This document shows, in pieces, positions 43,334 through 52,834 of a DNA stretch of 64,000 nt. This stretch comes from Aricia agestis. Lineage: Eukaryota > Arthropoda > Insecta > Lepidoptera > Lycaenidae. A program made the position numbers and the translations under genes. The stretch is taken from the NCBI RefSeq assembly GCF_905147365.1, contig NC_056418.1:4835262-4899261 (forward strand). Reading direction: 5' to 3'. Numbering within the stretch: the first letter of the stretch is position 1; every line of letters begins with the position of its first letter. The notes beneath the pieces were generated by a model. The model was not told the origin of the DNA, ran no database searches, and was given only the letters and a program-made list of their open reading frames with translations.

Positions 43334-45190
43334 ATGGACCATAGACCCCCAGCTTCGGCAGAGGACAAGCCAAGGGCGGAACGGCACAGAACCCAATCTG
43401 TGTCGTCCACCCGCAGCGACTCCTCCGCCTCCAGCCTCCACCAAGCTGCTTCCCAGCAGCCGTTTCATCCCCTGGCCGGAGTCACTTACTCTCCCACGGC
43501 CACCTACGTAAGCCGCAAAAATACCGGCAGCGCGGATGTACCTCGAGGCGAGGGTCCGTCGGCATCGAGGGGAGGGGACCTTCCGATCCCCACCCCCGGA
43601 TGTCCCCCGACGCCCCCCGCAGTCGACGTCCTATCTCCCTCGCTCCGTAATAGCGCAGCCACCGACCATACAAGAGCCACGTTGCAGGCCATCAAGGCCC
43701 AGTTAACTCCTGATGCATACAGCCAAGTCCTGCATATTTACCAGGCACAAGGCCTCCTTCCCAGAGACCCACGCGACCGCAGGGACTCCACTTTGAAAAG
43801 GCCTCGCACTGAGGACCCAGTACATTCCCTTCCCCCGCAAAAGCGGAACGACAAGGGCATCCCCGCCCCTCCTCCCTCTACTAGCTATGCAGCAGTAGCC
43901 CAATCGCAGCCGCAGTCCTCCCAGCCCATGGACACGGCCGAAAATAGACCCGCATCTGGCACGGCAGGCCAAAAACCCAAGCCGAAGCCACGTTATCCCC
44001 CACTCATAGTGGAGCACCTCCCAAACTGGACGAGACACTTTTCCGCCCTTAAGGATATCCTAGGGCGAAACCCAAATGGCCGCCCCTTTGGGAAAGGCAT
44101 TCGCTTCTCCCCCTCGGATGAGGAGGAATATCGTACCATCCAAAAATACCTCACGCAAATCGAGGCCACTGAAAAAATTTCGTGGTTCTGCTATTCCCTA
44201 CCTGCAGAACGCAGCTTTAAGGTCGCCATTCGCGGCCTCCCCGCCGATACCCAGCCCGACGACATTACGGAGGACCTCGCACTGCAGGGGTTCACCGCGG
44301 AATATGTTCGGCAAATTAAAGCCCGCAAAGGCCGCCCAGGATGCATTTTCCTCGCCATCCTTAAGAAAACGGCAAACGTCGCCAAAATCTACGAAGTTGA
44401 CGAGATTCTAGGTATGGGCGGAATTATTATTGACGCCTGGAGGAGCAAAAAGGGCCCCGCCCAGTGCCACAGGTGTCAAAAATTCCGCCACTCCAGTGCC
44501 CACTGCCATAGACAGCTCGCCTGTGTCCGGTGTAGCGGCGAGCATGTGGCCAAAGACTGCCCCCTCCCAGCGGACGAAGCGCCCATTTGTGCCAACTGTG
44601 GCGGCCCCCATCCGGCCAATCACACCAGATGTCCAGTCTTTATTCAAGAGTCAAAAAATAAGAACCCCGGGCCAGTAGCCCAATCGGCTGTCCTTAAACC
44701 CAAACGCCCGACTGAGCAGACGGGCCCCTCAATCGCCCCGGCCCAGATCCCGCCCACCGAGTCTCAAGGCCAATCCCTAATGGCCAAGGCCAACGACCCC
44801 AAGCCTCGCTCTACCACTAAGGCTAGAGGCAAGGGCAAGGGCAAAGGGAAGAAACCTAAGTCTTCCTCCCAGCCCCCGTCAATGCCCCAAACCCCCGTTT
44901 CCGCACGCCCGGCATTCCACGCCGTCATCACCCCGGCCGCCGGACCTAGCGCCCCTAATAGTTTTCCCGCCACCCCGAAGGCGGTGACCCTACAAACGCC
45001 GAAGCCCAAGCGTAGGCAATCGCAGCCAGCGCTAGATGATAATTTCTCGCAGCTCCTCAATGAGGGCTGCGATTTTGTCAGGAGAGTTTGCACTGAGGTC
45101 CAACAGAGGGGCCCGGACACCCAGGCCATCATGGCGCTGTCGGCAGCCCTTCAGCTGCTGACCACAATCATTTCCCAATGGAGCCGTTAA
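43334..45190 (+). CDS. Jockey LINE ORF1 (gag-like, three zinc knuckles)
   Basis: 618 residues. LINE ORF1 proteins bind their own RNA and form the ribonucleoprotein used for retroposition. The N-terminal ~200 residues are Pro/Ser-rich and probably disordered. A middle domain (~230-370) contains FKVAIRGLP and WRSKKGPAQC. Three CCHC knuckles follow from about residue 378: CX2CX4HX4C, CX2CX3HX4C and CX2CX3HX6C, the set typical of Jockey/R1-clade ORF1. A Lys/Pro-rich linker with KARGKGKGKGKKPK follows. The start ATG lies just after CCAATAGCCAGCC. The stop overlaps the ORF2 start in ATGGAGCCGTTAA, pointing to coupled termination and restart. Confidence 0.9.
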   Translation: MDHRPPASAEDKPRAERHRTQSVSSTRSDSSASSLHQAASQQPFHPLAGVTYSPTATYVSRKNTGSADVPRGEGPSASRGGDLPIPTPGCPPTPPAVDVLSPSLRNSAATDHTRATLQAIKAQLTPDAYSQVLHIYQAQGLLPRDPRDRRDSTLKRPRTEDPVHSLPPQKRNDKGIPAPPPSTSYAAVAQSQPQSSQPMDTAENRPASGTAGQKPKPKPRYPPLIVEHLPNWTRHFSALKDILGRNPNGRPFGKGIRFSPSDEEEYRTIQKYLTQIEATEKISWFCYSLPAERSFKVAIRGLPADTQPDDITEDLALQGFTAEYVRQIKARKGRPGCIFLAILKKTANVAKIYEVDEILGMGGIIIDAWRSKKGPAQCHRCQKFRHSSAHCHRQLACVRCSGEHVAKDCPLPADEAPICANCGGPHPANHTRCPVFIQESKNKNPGPVAQSAVLKPKRPTEQTGPSIAPAQIPPTESQGQSLMAKANDPKPRSTTKARGKGKGKGKKPKSSSQPPSMPQTPVSARPAFHAVITPAAGPSAPNSFPATPKAVTLQTPKPKRRQSQPALDDNFSQLLNEGCDFVRRVCTEVQQRGPDTQAIMALSAALQLLTTIISQWSR

Positions 45191-47892
45191 AGGTCCTCCA
45201 CTGGAACGCGAGAGGGGTGAAAGGAAAGATCTCCCGTCTCCGTCTCACGCTCTCCTCCCACGACATCGATGTCGCCCTCATAAATGAGACTCACCTCACC
45301 CCAAACATCCCGGTCAAAGTGCCGGGTTATCACGTCTACCGTCTCGACTACGTCACCGACCCGCCGTCCATTGCAAAGAGAGGGTTAATGATATGCGTGA
45401 GACGGAGAATCATTCATCAAATCCTGCCCGACACAAACACTGTGTCCATACAATCACTAGGCATAGAACTTCTATTCGAAGGGCGCCCCCTCACAGTCTT
45501 CGCAGCCTATAAGCCCCCTACCAATAGGCTGAACGTCGCCGACATTCACCAGCTCTTGTCCAAAGAGCCAGCTGTTATAGCCGGCGACCTCAATTCCAAA
45601 CACCCGGCCTGGAACTCCACCCACACCTGTCGAGATGGTAGGATCCTACATAGGGACGCAGAAGCGCATAATTACGAGGTCTTGGGACCTGCAGCCCCGA
45701 CCCGCTATCCCGACGACGCTAGAACGCCCCCGGAGGTCCTTGACATTGTCGTTTGTAAAGGCCTCCCGAGCGGCATTACACAGGACGTCCTACCTGACTG
45801 TTTCCAGTCTGACCACTACCCGGTCCTGCTGCACTTGCACGGGAGCCCAGCCTCTCTACCCCCCCCACCACGTAGGCCCAGAACAGACTGGGAAAGGTTC
45901 ATGGAGTACTTACACAACAATACTCCAACCTTCCCAGTCACCACTCCCCAGGAGGTCGACGACCTAGCCGAGGCCCTCGACGGTGCCTTCCGACTTGCCC
46001 GGGAGCACAGTGAAATCCCCGTGCCCACAGGAAGTTCCCATGGCAGCCAGCCCCTCCCGTCGCAACTCAGGGCACTCATTTCCCGCAAGAGAGCCCTGAG
46101 GAAGACCTGGCAAAGTAACAGGTGTCCCACCCTCAAAAGAGAGCTCAATAATCTCACCATTAAAATTAGAACCGAGCTCGCCCTCATCAACACCGAGCGC
46201 TGGAACTGCGTCATCGACGACGCCGCCGACAGCTGGCCCTCTCTCTACCGACTCTGTCGGAGCCTACAAAACGCCCCCACTCCAACCAGACCCCTTTTCC
46301 ACGAGGACGGTAACCTCAGATATAGAGCCCAGGACCGCGCCGACATCTTCGCAAGACACCTGGAGCGGCAATTCACGCCCTTTCCCTCGGTAGACGCCCA
46401 ACACACCAAACTAATCGAGGACAAGGTGAGGGAGTTTAGGAACTCTACCATCCCACCGCCGACCTTCACGGCCTTTTCCCCAACTTCGGTTAGGAAAGAG
46501 CTGGCACATCTCCCCATCAAAAAGGCCCCCGGAGTGGATGCCTCTACAAATGCGCACCTCCGTCATCTTCCCCACAAGACAGTGGCAGCCATAACTCGCC
46601 TCTTCAACGGCATCATCCGCTCCGGGCACTTCCCTACCAAATGGAAGACAGGCCTGGTCACCATGATCCCGAAACCCAGAAAGGACGTGAGAAAGGCCGA
46701 AAGCTACCGACCTATCACTCTCCTCCCGTCGATTTCTAAGGTCTTCGAGAGACTGTTCCTCTCACTACTCCTCCCTCACCTCCCCCAACGTACCGAACAG
46801 TTCGGCTTCCGCTCAGAGCTCGCAACCACCCACCAGCTGGCACGTGTTATCCATGTCCTCACCGCCGCCCTGAACAAAAAAGAGGCAGCGTGCGCCGTCT
46901 TTCTAGACATGGAAAAGGCCTTTGACCGTGTCTGGCATGACGGACTAATAGCGAAGCTATTAGACGCCGGCGTCCCGCTTCACCTCGTCAGAGTGCTTCT
47001 TTCCTTCCTGACGGGCCGCACTTTCACGGTCCGGGTAGAGAACGCCCTATCTGAGATCCTCAGCATCCTGGCTGGCGTCCCCCAGGGCAGCTGCGTCTCC
47101 CCAAGCCTGTACAACTTCTACGGGGCGGACATCCCGTGTCACAAAGACACCCTACTCGCCATGTATGCGGACGATACCGCCTACATTGCCACCTCCCTAA
47201 ACCGCAAGCACGCGGCCGTCAAAATTCAGAGATCTCTAGACCTCCTCCCCGGCTGGCTACAGAAATGGCGACTGTCCGCCAACCCAGCAAAGACCCAGGC
47301 CATAATCTTTCCCCTGAACGTCCAGGTGCCTTTCCCCCCCCCGCTCACGCTCGACGGGGTACCAATCACGTGGTCCAATACGGCCAAGTACCTGGGCGTC
47401 ACCCTCGACAGCGGCCTGCACCTACACAAGCACGCGGAGGAGGTCATATCGTCCGCAAACTCGGCCCTCCTATTTCTACGCCCGGTCTTGGCGTCCCCAT
47501 CGCTACCCACCTCCACCAGGCTCTCCCTCTACAAGACTTTCATCCGGTCGCGGCTCACATACGCTGCCCCGGCTTGGTACCAGCTAATCTCCAACACCAA
47601 CAAGGACAAACTCCAAATAATACAAAACAAAAGTATCCGCCTCGCCGCCGGGGCCCCGCGCTACGTTCGGAACGACGTAATAGCCCGCGACCTAAAGATA
47701 GAGAGCCTCAAAGACTTCGTTGGCCGACTGGCCCTAAAACTCTTCACGAAGGCAGACGCCTCCAATCTGGACTCTCTCCACAGTCTGGCCCCATGGCATG
47801 CCCGCCCCCCCGACCGGAAAAAGTTCCCCAGAGAGAACATTCCCCCAGAGTCGGCGGACTCTGACTCCAGCGTCGATAGTGTCATAGAATAG
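45178..47892 (+). CDS. Jockey LINE ORF2 (APE endonuclease-reverse transcriptase)
   Basis: 904 residues with no stop. It nicks the target and reverse-transcribes LINE RNA from the nick. N-terminal AP-like endonuclease: N10 (HWNARGVKG), E37 (INETHL), GDLNSKHPAWN from 136 and SDHYPVL from 211, all expected catalytic positions. The reverse transcriptase begins near 430: KKAPGVDAST, KAESYRPITLLPSISK, EQFGFRSELATTHQL, FLDMEKAFDRVWHDGL, GVPQGSCVSPSLYNFY and YADDTAY at 663. The thumb and C-terminal region hold RSRLTYAAPAWYQL and APWHARPPDRK. No RNase H is apparent. The ATG overlaps the end of ORF1 by 13 bases. Confidence 0.92.
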   Translation: MEPLKVLHWNARGVKGKISRLRLTLSSHDIDVALINETHLTPNIPVKVPGYHVYRLDYVTDPPSIAKRGLMICVRRRIIHQILPDTNTVSIQSLGIELLFEGRPLTVFAAYKPPTNRLNVADIHQLLSKEPAVIAGDLNSKHPAWNSTHTCRDGRILHRDAEAHNYEVLGPAAPTRYPDDARTPPEVLDIVVCKGLPSGITQDVLPDCFQSDHYPVLLHLHGSPASLPPPPRRPRTDWERFMEYLHNNTPTFPVTTPQEVDDLAEALDGAFRLAREHSEIPVPTGSSHGSQPLPSQLRALISRKRALRKTWQSNRCPTLKRELNNLTIKIRTELALINTERWNCVIDDAADSWPSLYRLCRSLQNAPTPTRPLFHEDGNLRYRAQDRADIFARHLERQFTPFPSVDAQHTKLIEDKVREFRNSTIPPPTFTAFSPTSVRKELAHLPIKKAPGVDASTNAHLRHLPHKTVAAITRLFNGIIRSGHFPTKWKTGLVTMIPKPRKDVRKAESYRPITLLPSISKVFERLFLSLLLPHLPQRTEQFGFRSELATTHQLARVIHVLTAALNKKEAACAVFLDMEKAFDRVWHDGLIAKLLDAGVPLHLVRVLLSFLTGRTFTVRVENALSEILSILAGVPQGSCVSPSLYNFYGADIPCHKDTLLAMYADDTAYIATSLNRKHAAVKIQRSLDLLPGWLQKWRLSANPAKTQAIIFPLNVQVPFPPPLTLDGVPITWSNTAKYLGVTLDSGLHLHKHAEEVISSANSALLFLRPVLASPSLPTSTRLSLYKTFIRSRLTYAAPAWYQLISNTNKDKLQIIQNKSIRLAAGAPRYVRNDVIARDLKIESLKDFVGRLALKLFTKADASNLDSLHSLAPWHARPPDRKKFPRENIPPESADSDSSVDSVIE

Positions 47893-47951
47893 GGCGTATC
47901 TATCGCAATCCATGAACTCTCTTCTCCCCTAGTTCTTTCGGCTAAATGTAT

Positions 47952-48407
47952 GTGGGGGAGTATGCGATCATATCGCATACTCCCTCACAACCTAATCTCG
48001 CTAGGGCCGGAACTGGGGTAAGTTACCCCAATTCCGGGCAAGTGAGCATGGGGGAGCTTGCGATCCCATCGCAAACTCCCTCACTCAATCCATCTGCCTC
48101 GCTAGAGTAGTCATCTCTCCTTAATCTCCAATTTCAATCTCGCTAGGGCCGGAATTGGGGTAAGTTACCCCAACTCCGGGCAAGTGAGCATGGGGGAGCT
48201 TGCGATCCCATCGCAAACTCCCTCACTCAATCCATTCGCCTCGGTAGAATACTCACTTCTTCCTACTCTCCAATTTCGGCCAAACGAGTGTGGGGGAGCC
48301 CGCGATGCAATGTCGCGGTCTCCCCCACCTCGCCACTCGAACACCAAACCTCAAATGTAGAACGTGGGAGTGGGAGAGTTTGCGACCCACGTCGCAAACT
48401 CTCCCAC
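47952..48407 (+). other. Array of five related stem-loops in the Jockey 3' UTR
   Basis: Stems at 47952-47988, 48042-48076, 48184-48218, 48290-48328 and 48370-48407. Each pairs a GGGAG...GCGA(T/C) strand with its complement. Stem sequences differ but pairing is kept: TATGCGAT/ATCGCATA, TTGCGAT/ATCGCAA, CCGCGA/TCGCGG and TTTGCGAC/GTCGCAAA. The fifth stem is 17 perfect pairs with a 4-base loop. Compensating changes suggest an RNA structure, perhaps for recognition by ORF1 or ORF2 protein. Confidence 0.8.
47994..48270 (+). repeat. 142-bp tandem duplication in the Jockey 3' UTR
   Basis: AATCTCGCTAGGGCCGGAA begins at 47994 and 48136. Each unit has a second inverted repeat (GGGGTAAGTTACCCC flanked by CCGGAA/TTCCGG types) and one of the five stem-loops. 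Confidence 0.85.
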
Positions 48408-48473
48408 CTCACCAATCAAATTCGCTAGGTTCTTAGCTGTAGGGCCTTAGCTCCTCGTGATATCCCCTTAAAT

Positions 48474-48540
48474 GGTATTTTATTTTATTTTATTTCATTC
48501 TATTTTACTTTATTTCATTTTATTTTTATTTTATTTTAAT
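48474..48540. repeat. (TTTTA)n degenerate microsatellite
   Basis: TATTTTATTTTATTTTATTT and variants run for about 65 bases within the Jockey 3' region. Confidence 0.85.
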
Positions 48541-49240
48541 CTCTTCCTAAATTAACTCCTTAAAAATTTTAACCGCCAGAATACCTCCAAATCCCACCGA
48601 AAGCAGCCGCCGCAGACGCAGAATACGCCGCACTCTACATTCAGCATAACAGCAAGCGTGCCCCCCTGACTCTACCTGCCTGAAACGTCGCCCCATGTCG
48701 CTGGCAGCCTCCGCTGGGCCTTCCCCGGGTAACCGGGGATCTCACCTGGTGGGGTGGACCGCCAGGGGTGCTTCGGGTGGGTCAGGAAGGGCTGGCAGCG
48801 CTGATGGCAGAGGTGACTCTACCGGTCACCCAACCTAGGGACTCGTCCCGCCCCAAATACCGCCTCATCTTTATGAGGTGCGGCAGATCCCTCGGGCAGG
48901 GGGCCTAGCCCCGGAACCGACTTCCCATTTCTCCCCCTGGGGGAAGTGAGAGACATCCCACCACGAAGAAGATCCACTTTTTACTTCGGGCCCTCTTGCT
49001 TGCAGCTCTGCTGGTTTAACTGTCGGTGTGATTTGTAATCGTGAGTCCTATTTAAGTTTTGTCAAATATTGTGATACATGTGCTCCATATTTTATAATTT
49101 TTGTAAATAGTTTTAATTATTTGTAAGTAAATGAATGTGATTTAGCGTAATAAATATTTGTTTTTTTTAAGTGTTTTTACTTCAGGTTCCTAAAAGTATA
49201 TATTCTGTGGTATAAGTAGGTATGTGACCTACTGTATATA

Positions 49241-49428
49241 TACAAGATGTTAGTGTAAACACCGTTATCAATAATTGCCGATCCGGGCATCCGAATGGGA
49301 CGGGGGGTATGAAGACGGCACTTTTTTTCGAGTTCCCAGCATTGTTCTCATAGAAAAAGTTGTTCATTTTGACGGGCTCATTTGATGATTTCAAGGATAA
49401 CGGTGTTTACACTAACACACTGTATTAA
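49241..49428. mobile_element. MITE with GTTAGTGTAAACACCGTTAT ends
   Basis: TGTTAGTGTAAACACCGTTA then TC (about 49251-49272) is perfectly inverted as GATAACGGTGTTTACACTAACA (about 49396-49417). Confidence 0.75.
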
Positions 49429-49656
49429 AGACTCCTCCCTAGTCGCGTAAAAAAGCGATCTACAACAAATAGATCCGTTATAGCTGATAAGTTAAATATT
49501 TTGATGGCTCACCTTTATATTTGTAACACGAGTATTCGACTGACCGACATAAACACGACTGAATACTGATACAATTTGCAGGCTCTAAGTACCTCGTGTA
49601 ATTAAAAGTTGTAGCTTATTATAAACAATGTAATTTATAATTATCCTGTACGTCAG

Positions 49657-50046
49657 TAATTATGGTAATTAATACTCCCCACACCGGTTTCGGTGACGGT
49701 GGCCAGTTTCATTGAAACCAGACCAGGTACGTTTAAAAAGGAGTAATGTTATAGTGCCCAAGTGTGTGCGCAGTACACAAGAGCACTCTCTATTCCTTTA
49801 CTCTCATAACCCAGTGGGACGGAAGACCGACACGACTGGCGAGAGATCAGGCGCAGGACCGACTTTTTACATGCCCATCCGACGCATGGATCATCTTACT
49901 TGTCAGACAATCAGGTGATCAGCCTGCATTGTCCTAACCAAACTTGGAAATAACATGTTTCCAACGCGGGATTCGAACCCACGACCTCCGGAGTCGAGAG
50001 CGACGCTCTAACCACTAGACCACGGAGGCGTTAATTATGGTAATTA
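49657..50046 (-). mobile_element. tRNA-derived SINE-2 with 15-bp target duplication
   Basis: The element (50031 down to 49672) starts on the minus strand with CGCCTCCGTGGTCTAGTGGT (A-box TGGTCTAGTGG) and has GGTTCGAATCC (B box), so the head is tRNA-like and could drive RNA polymerase III. The tail ends ACCGGTGTGGGGAGTAT. TAATTATGGTAATTA is duplicated at 49657-49671 and 50032-50046. No 7-bp acceptor pairing of a working tRNA was established, so it is not called a tRNA gene. Confidence 0.85.
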
Positions 50047-50094
50047 TGGTAATTATTGTCATCACAAAGATTGTGCCGATGATTTTGTCTGTGT

Positions 50095-50346
50095 TATGGC
50101 TGGTTTACACGTGTTAAGTTGATAAGTATTAAACGTAATTTTAAATTATTTATTGCATGTAAACACACAATTTAGTAGCAAGTAGCAAGTTAAAATTTAG
50201 TTAAGTAAGTACAAGGAAATTAAAATTTTGACTATTTTCTGTTAAGTTGGCAGGCGGGGCTTGTCACTTGACACATTTCGGGCAGGCACTTCAAATTAAG
50301 TTAAAATTTAGTTGACTACTTATTAACTTAATAAACCAGCCATTAG
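50095..50346. mobile_element. MITE with ATGGCTGGTTTA ends
   Basis: TATGGCTGGTTTACACGTGT with GTTAAGTTGATAAGTA is inverted on the right as TACTTATTAACTTAATAAAC then CAGCCATTA. First of three MITEs in a row. Confidence 0.7.
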
Positions 50347-50347
50347 G

Positions 50348-50514
50348 CTGCGTTTCCACCAGAGCTGAGTGGAGAGAAATGTGTTTTTGAGAACCAATAG
50401 CATCGCCGCGCTGAGCGATGTCATTGCAAAGTCATGTCAATGAAGCGATTCTATTGGTTTTCAAAAACACATTCCTCGCAACACAGCTCCGCTCAGCTCT
50501 GGTGGAAACGCAGT
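50348..50514. mobile_element. MITE with GGCTGCGTTTCCACCAGAGC ends
   Basis: AGGCTGCGTTTCCACCAGAG is inverted as CTCTGGTGGAAACGCAGTC. TTGAGAACCAATAG and TCTATTGGTTTTCAA pair inside. Follows the previous MITE with almost no gap. Confidence 0.8.
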
Positions 50515-50520
50515 CGCAGC

Positions 50521-50607
50521 CTTATGGCTGGCTTACATTATTGCAATCCAGCGCTAGATTGGATTACTGGATTGGAATACCGAATAATGTAAGTAAAGCC
50601 GCTATAA
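50521..50607. mobile_element. Small MITE with GGCTGGCTTACATTATT ends
   Basis: TGGCTGGCTTACATTATTG and AATAATGTAAGTAAAGCCGC are inverted. CAATCCAGCGCTAGATTGGA lies inside. 87 bp. Confidence 0.65.
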
Positions 50608-50857
50608 AAGCCGAAAATGTAGGCGGACAAATTTTCCTCCTTTTGATTCCCAACCTTATTTTTATTTCACGTAGTTACTTAAATTAATAATTATTATTAT
50701 CCAATGATGAAAAACATCCCTTTACAACAATATTAATAAATAAATATAATAATATTTTCATATATACAAGGCTACAAAACTAAGTGATAGATAATACTTA
50801 AGGCTGTTCCTTATTTGCTGTTCACTTTGAACATAGCAGCGCTGAAAGAGCAAATTT

Positions 50858-51095
50858 TTAGGGTTCCGTACCCAAAGGGTAAAAACGGGACCCTATTTCT
50901 GGCTACTCACTTCGATGTCTGTCCGCCTGCGGTCTGTCTGTCTGTCTCCACCCTGTAACTCAAGAACCGCTATAGCTAGACTTCTGAAATTTTCACAGTG
51001 TGTATTTCTGTTGCCGCTATAATAAAACATACAATACTAAAAACAAAATAAGATAAATATTTAAGGGGGGCTCCCATACAACAAACGTAGGTAAC
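50858..51095 (+). repeat. R3 repeat, truncated
   Basis: Starts AGGGTTCCGTACCCAAAGGG and reaches GGGGGGCTCCCATACAACAA. The second half seen at 12507-12918 is missing. Confidence 0.75.
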
Positions 51096-51115
51096 TAAAA
51101 ACTAAAAAGGGTAAA

Positions 51116-51547
51116 ATTATTATTTTTTAACAAAAAATTAAAACCGACTTCCAAGGTAAAAACAAAAGTAATATTCTTAAAAATAATTTAAAAAGAATCA
51201 AATAATTCTTATTCCTTGTTATAGTGCCGTCTTCAGACTTCGCCTAAACCTCAACTAAGTATTTCTGTACTCAATCTTCATGCTTTTGAAGTCGGTACCA
51301 GCTTATCTTAGCGTAAGTTCTATCATCTATGTCAAGGATCTCAGAAGTCAGAACTTTTCCGGGTTGGTACCGACTTCAAAAGTACGAAGATTGAATACAA
51401 AAATAGTTGAGGCTTAGGCGAAGTCTGAAGACGGCACTATAATAAGGAATAAGAATAATTTGATTTTTTTTAGATTATTTTTAAGAATTACTTATTTTTT
51501 GTTTTTACCTTGGAAGTCGGTTTTAACTTTTTGTTAAAAAATAATAA
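51116..51547. mobile_element. Foldback element with ~185-bp arms
   Basis: Arms include ATTTTTTAACAAAAAATTAA, ACCGACTTCCAAGGTAAAAA, TAGTGCCGTCTTCAGACTTC and CTTTTGAAGTCGGTACCA, all inverted on the right. Divergence between arms is low; the unique centre is about 65 bases. Confidence 0.8.
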
Positions 51548-51699
51548 TATTGTTTGTGATTTATGGCCAAGCGCCCGCGCGTCATGAATTTTTCCATACC
51601 AAGATGGAAAAAAAGTTACCTACTCTTTCAGGGCTGCTTTTGAGTTTGAGTTGAGTTTGTGTTTATAATACTACCTATGTTGCCTATTTGCCCCCTTAT

Positions 51700-51840
51700 T
51701 AATAATAATAAACGCTGTATAAGCTTTGAATAGTTAGACAGTGTCTTGTATTCTTCAATCCAATTAAAAATGACAGGAACAAAACACTGTATAACTATTC
51801 AAAGCTTATACTATAAGTAGCTTATACAACGTTTATTAGT
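51700..51840. mobile_element. MITE with AACGCTGTATAAGC ends
   Basis: AACGCTGTATAAGCTTTGAA with TAGTTA is inverted on the right as TAACTATTCAAAGCTTATAC. An extra TATAAGTAGCT splits the right arm. Confidence 0.65.
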
Positions 51841-52609
51841 AAGGAGGTTGGTCTATATAAAGACTATAACTAAGCAAACCCGGAAGGTCTTTGCGACAGG
51901 CAAATTCTCTTTTCCCTCGTATTGGGGTAGGTAAATTATTTTGTCTCCCTTCTTTAAAGACACACAAATTCTCTACAATGTAATAGCTGTGCAACTTAGG
52001 TATAGGTACTTATCCGTCAGTAAAGTCTAAAATAAATTTTAAAGTGATAAAAGTTGAAAAAAAGACAAATATCGGAGAATTAAAAGAAACTGATAAAATC
52101 TTACATAATAAACTGACTTTCAGTACGACCCCCACATAATATTATGTAAGATTTAATTAACCAAAACTCAAAAGACGTTGAATTTATATTAATTTTGATA
52201 AGATTACATAATACATAAAATACTGCGCTTATTAATTTAATTTCATTAATTTCGTTCCTTACTTAAGCTCGACCTTAACAAAACATTCACAATTATTGTT
52301 AATCCCTTTCAGTTCAAATATCCTTGCATTTTTTTGAGGATGGAGATTGGAGATGTTCTCGAAATTACATTGTAATTAATTTACAATTTGTATAGAACAA
52401 TAAAGTAAGTAATACCTAGTTAAAAAGCGATAATTTTATTTTAACCACATATATTTTGTGCCTTAAAAACTGCTAATCAAGAAGGGCCACCCCTAATTAC
52501 TGTTCTCTAACGACACTTTTCAAGATGGCATTCTGACTTCTAATTTCGAACGTGTGCTCTTTTACTGCAAAATTTCAAAAGATACAAGTGCAGATTTTAT
52601 ATTTGAAAG

Positions 52610-52760
52610 AAAGAAAGAAATAAACTTTATTTGGTAAACAATACAAACAAAACTAAACAATTAAAAACATTTCAACACCTTTACCAAATACTTAAGTGCT
52701 TACTCAGCATGTGTTGCGACCATAGTCTTTTCAGTAGGTAAGCGCAGTACATTAGATCCA
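52610..52760 (-). mobile_element. LINE 3'-end fragment
   Basis: On the minus strand TACCAAATAAAGTTTATTTC is followed by TTTC units (GAAA on the plus strand at 52601-52620), a LINE-style 3' tail. No coding part remains. Confidence 0.45.
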
Positions 52761-52834
52761 ATAGACAATTTAGTCACAAGGACACAGTCCATAAATTCTT
52801 TAATTTCTTGAAATTATTCAAGCCGACTTTAAAG

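Larger units (their letters stand above)
42880..49168 (+). mobile_element. Jockey-type LINE 2, apparently full length
   Basis: 5' UTR (start uncertain, about 42880-43333), ORF1 (43334-45190), ORF2 (45178-47892), and a long structured 3' UTR ending near AATAAA at 49149-49154. GC content is far above the neighbours. Both frames are intact, so it could be a recent or active copy. No flanking target duplication was found, and its 5' side joins LINE 1 directly. Confidence 0.8.
50765..51655. mobile_element. MITE, family M1, split by two insertions
   Basis: The left half (ACAAAACTAAGTGATAGATA, TAGCAGCGCTGAAAGAGC) ends at about 50857, and a right-half segment (GTTACCTACTCTTTCAGGGC) appears at about 51613-51643. 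Between them lie an R3 repeat and a large foldback. Confidence 0.55.

Noticed and set aside
49982..50031. tRNA gene (A and B boxes on minus strand)
   Set aside because: The tRNA-like head continues into a 360-bp element with a 15-bp target duplication, so it is a SINE.
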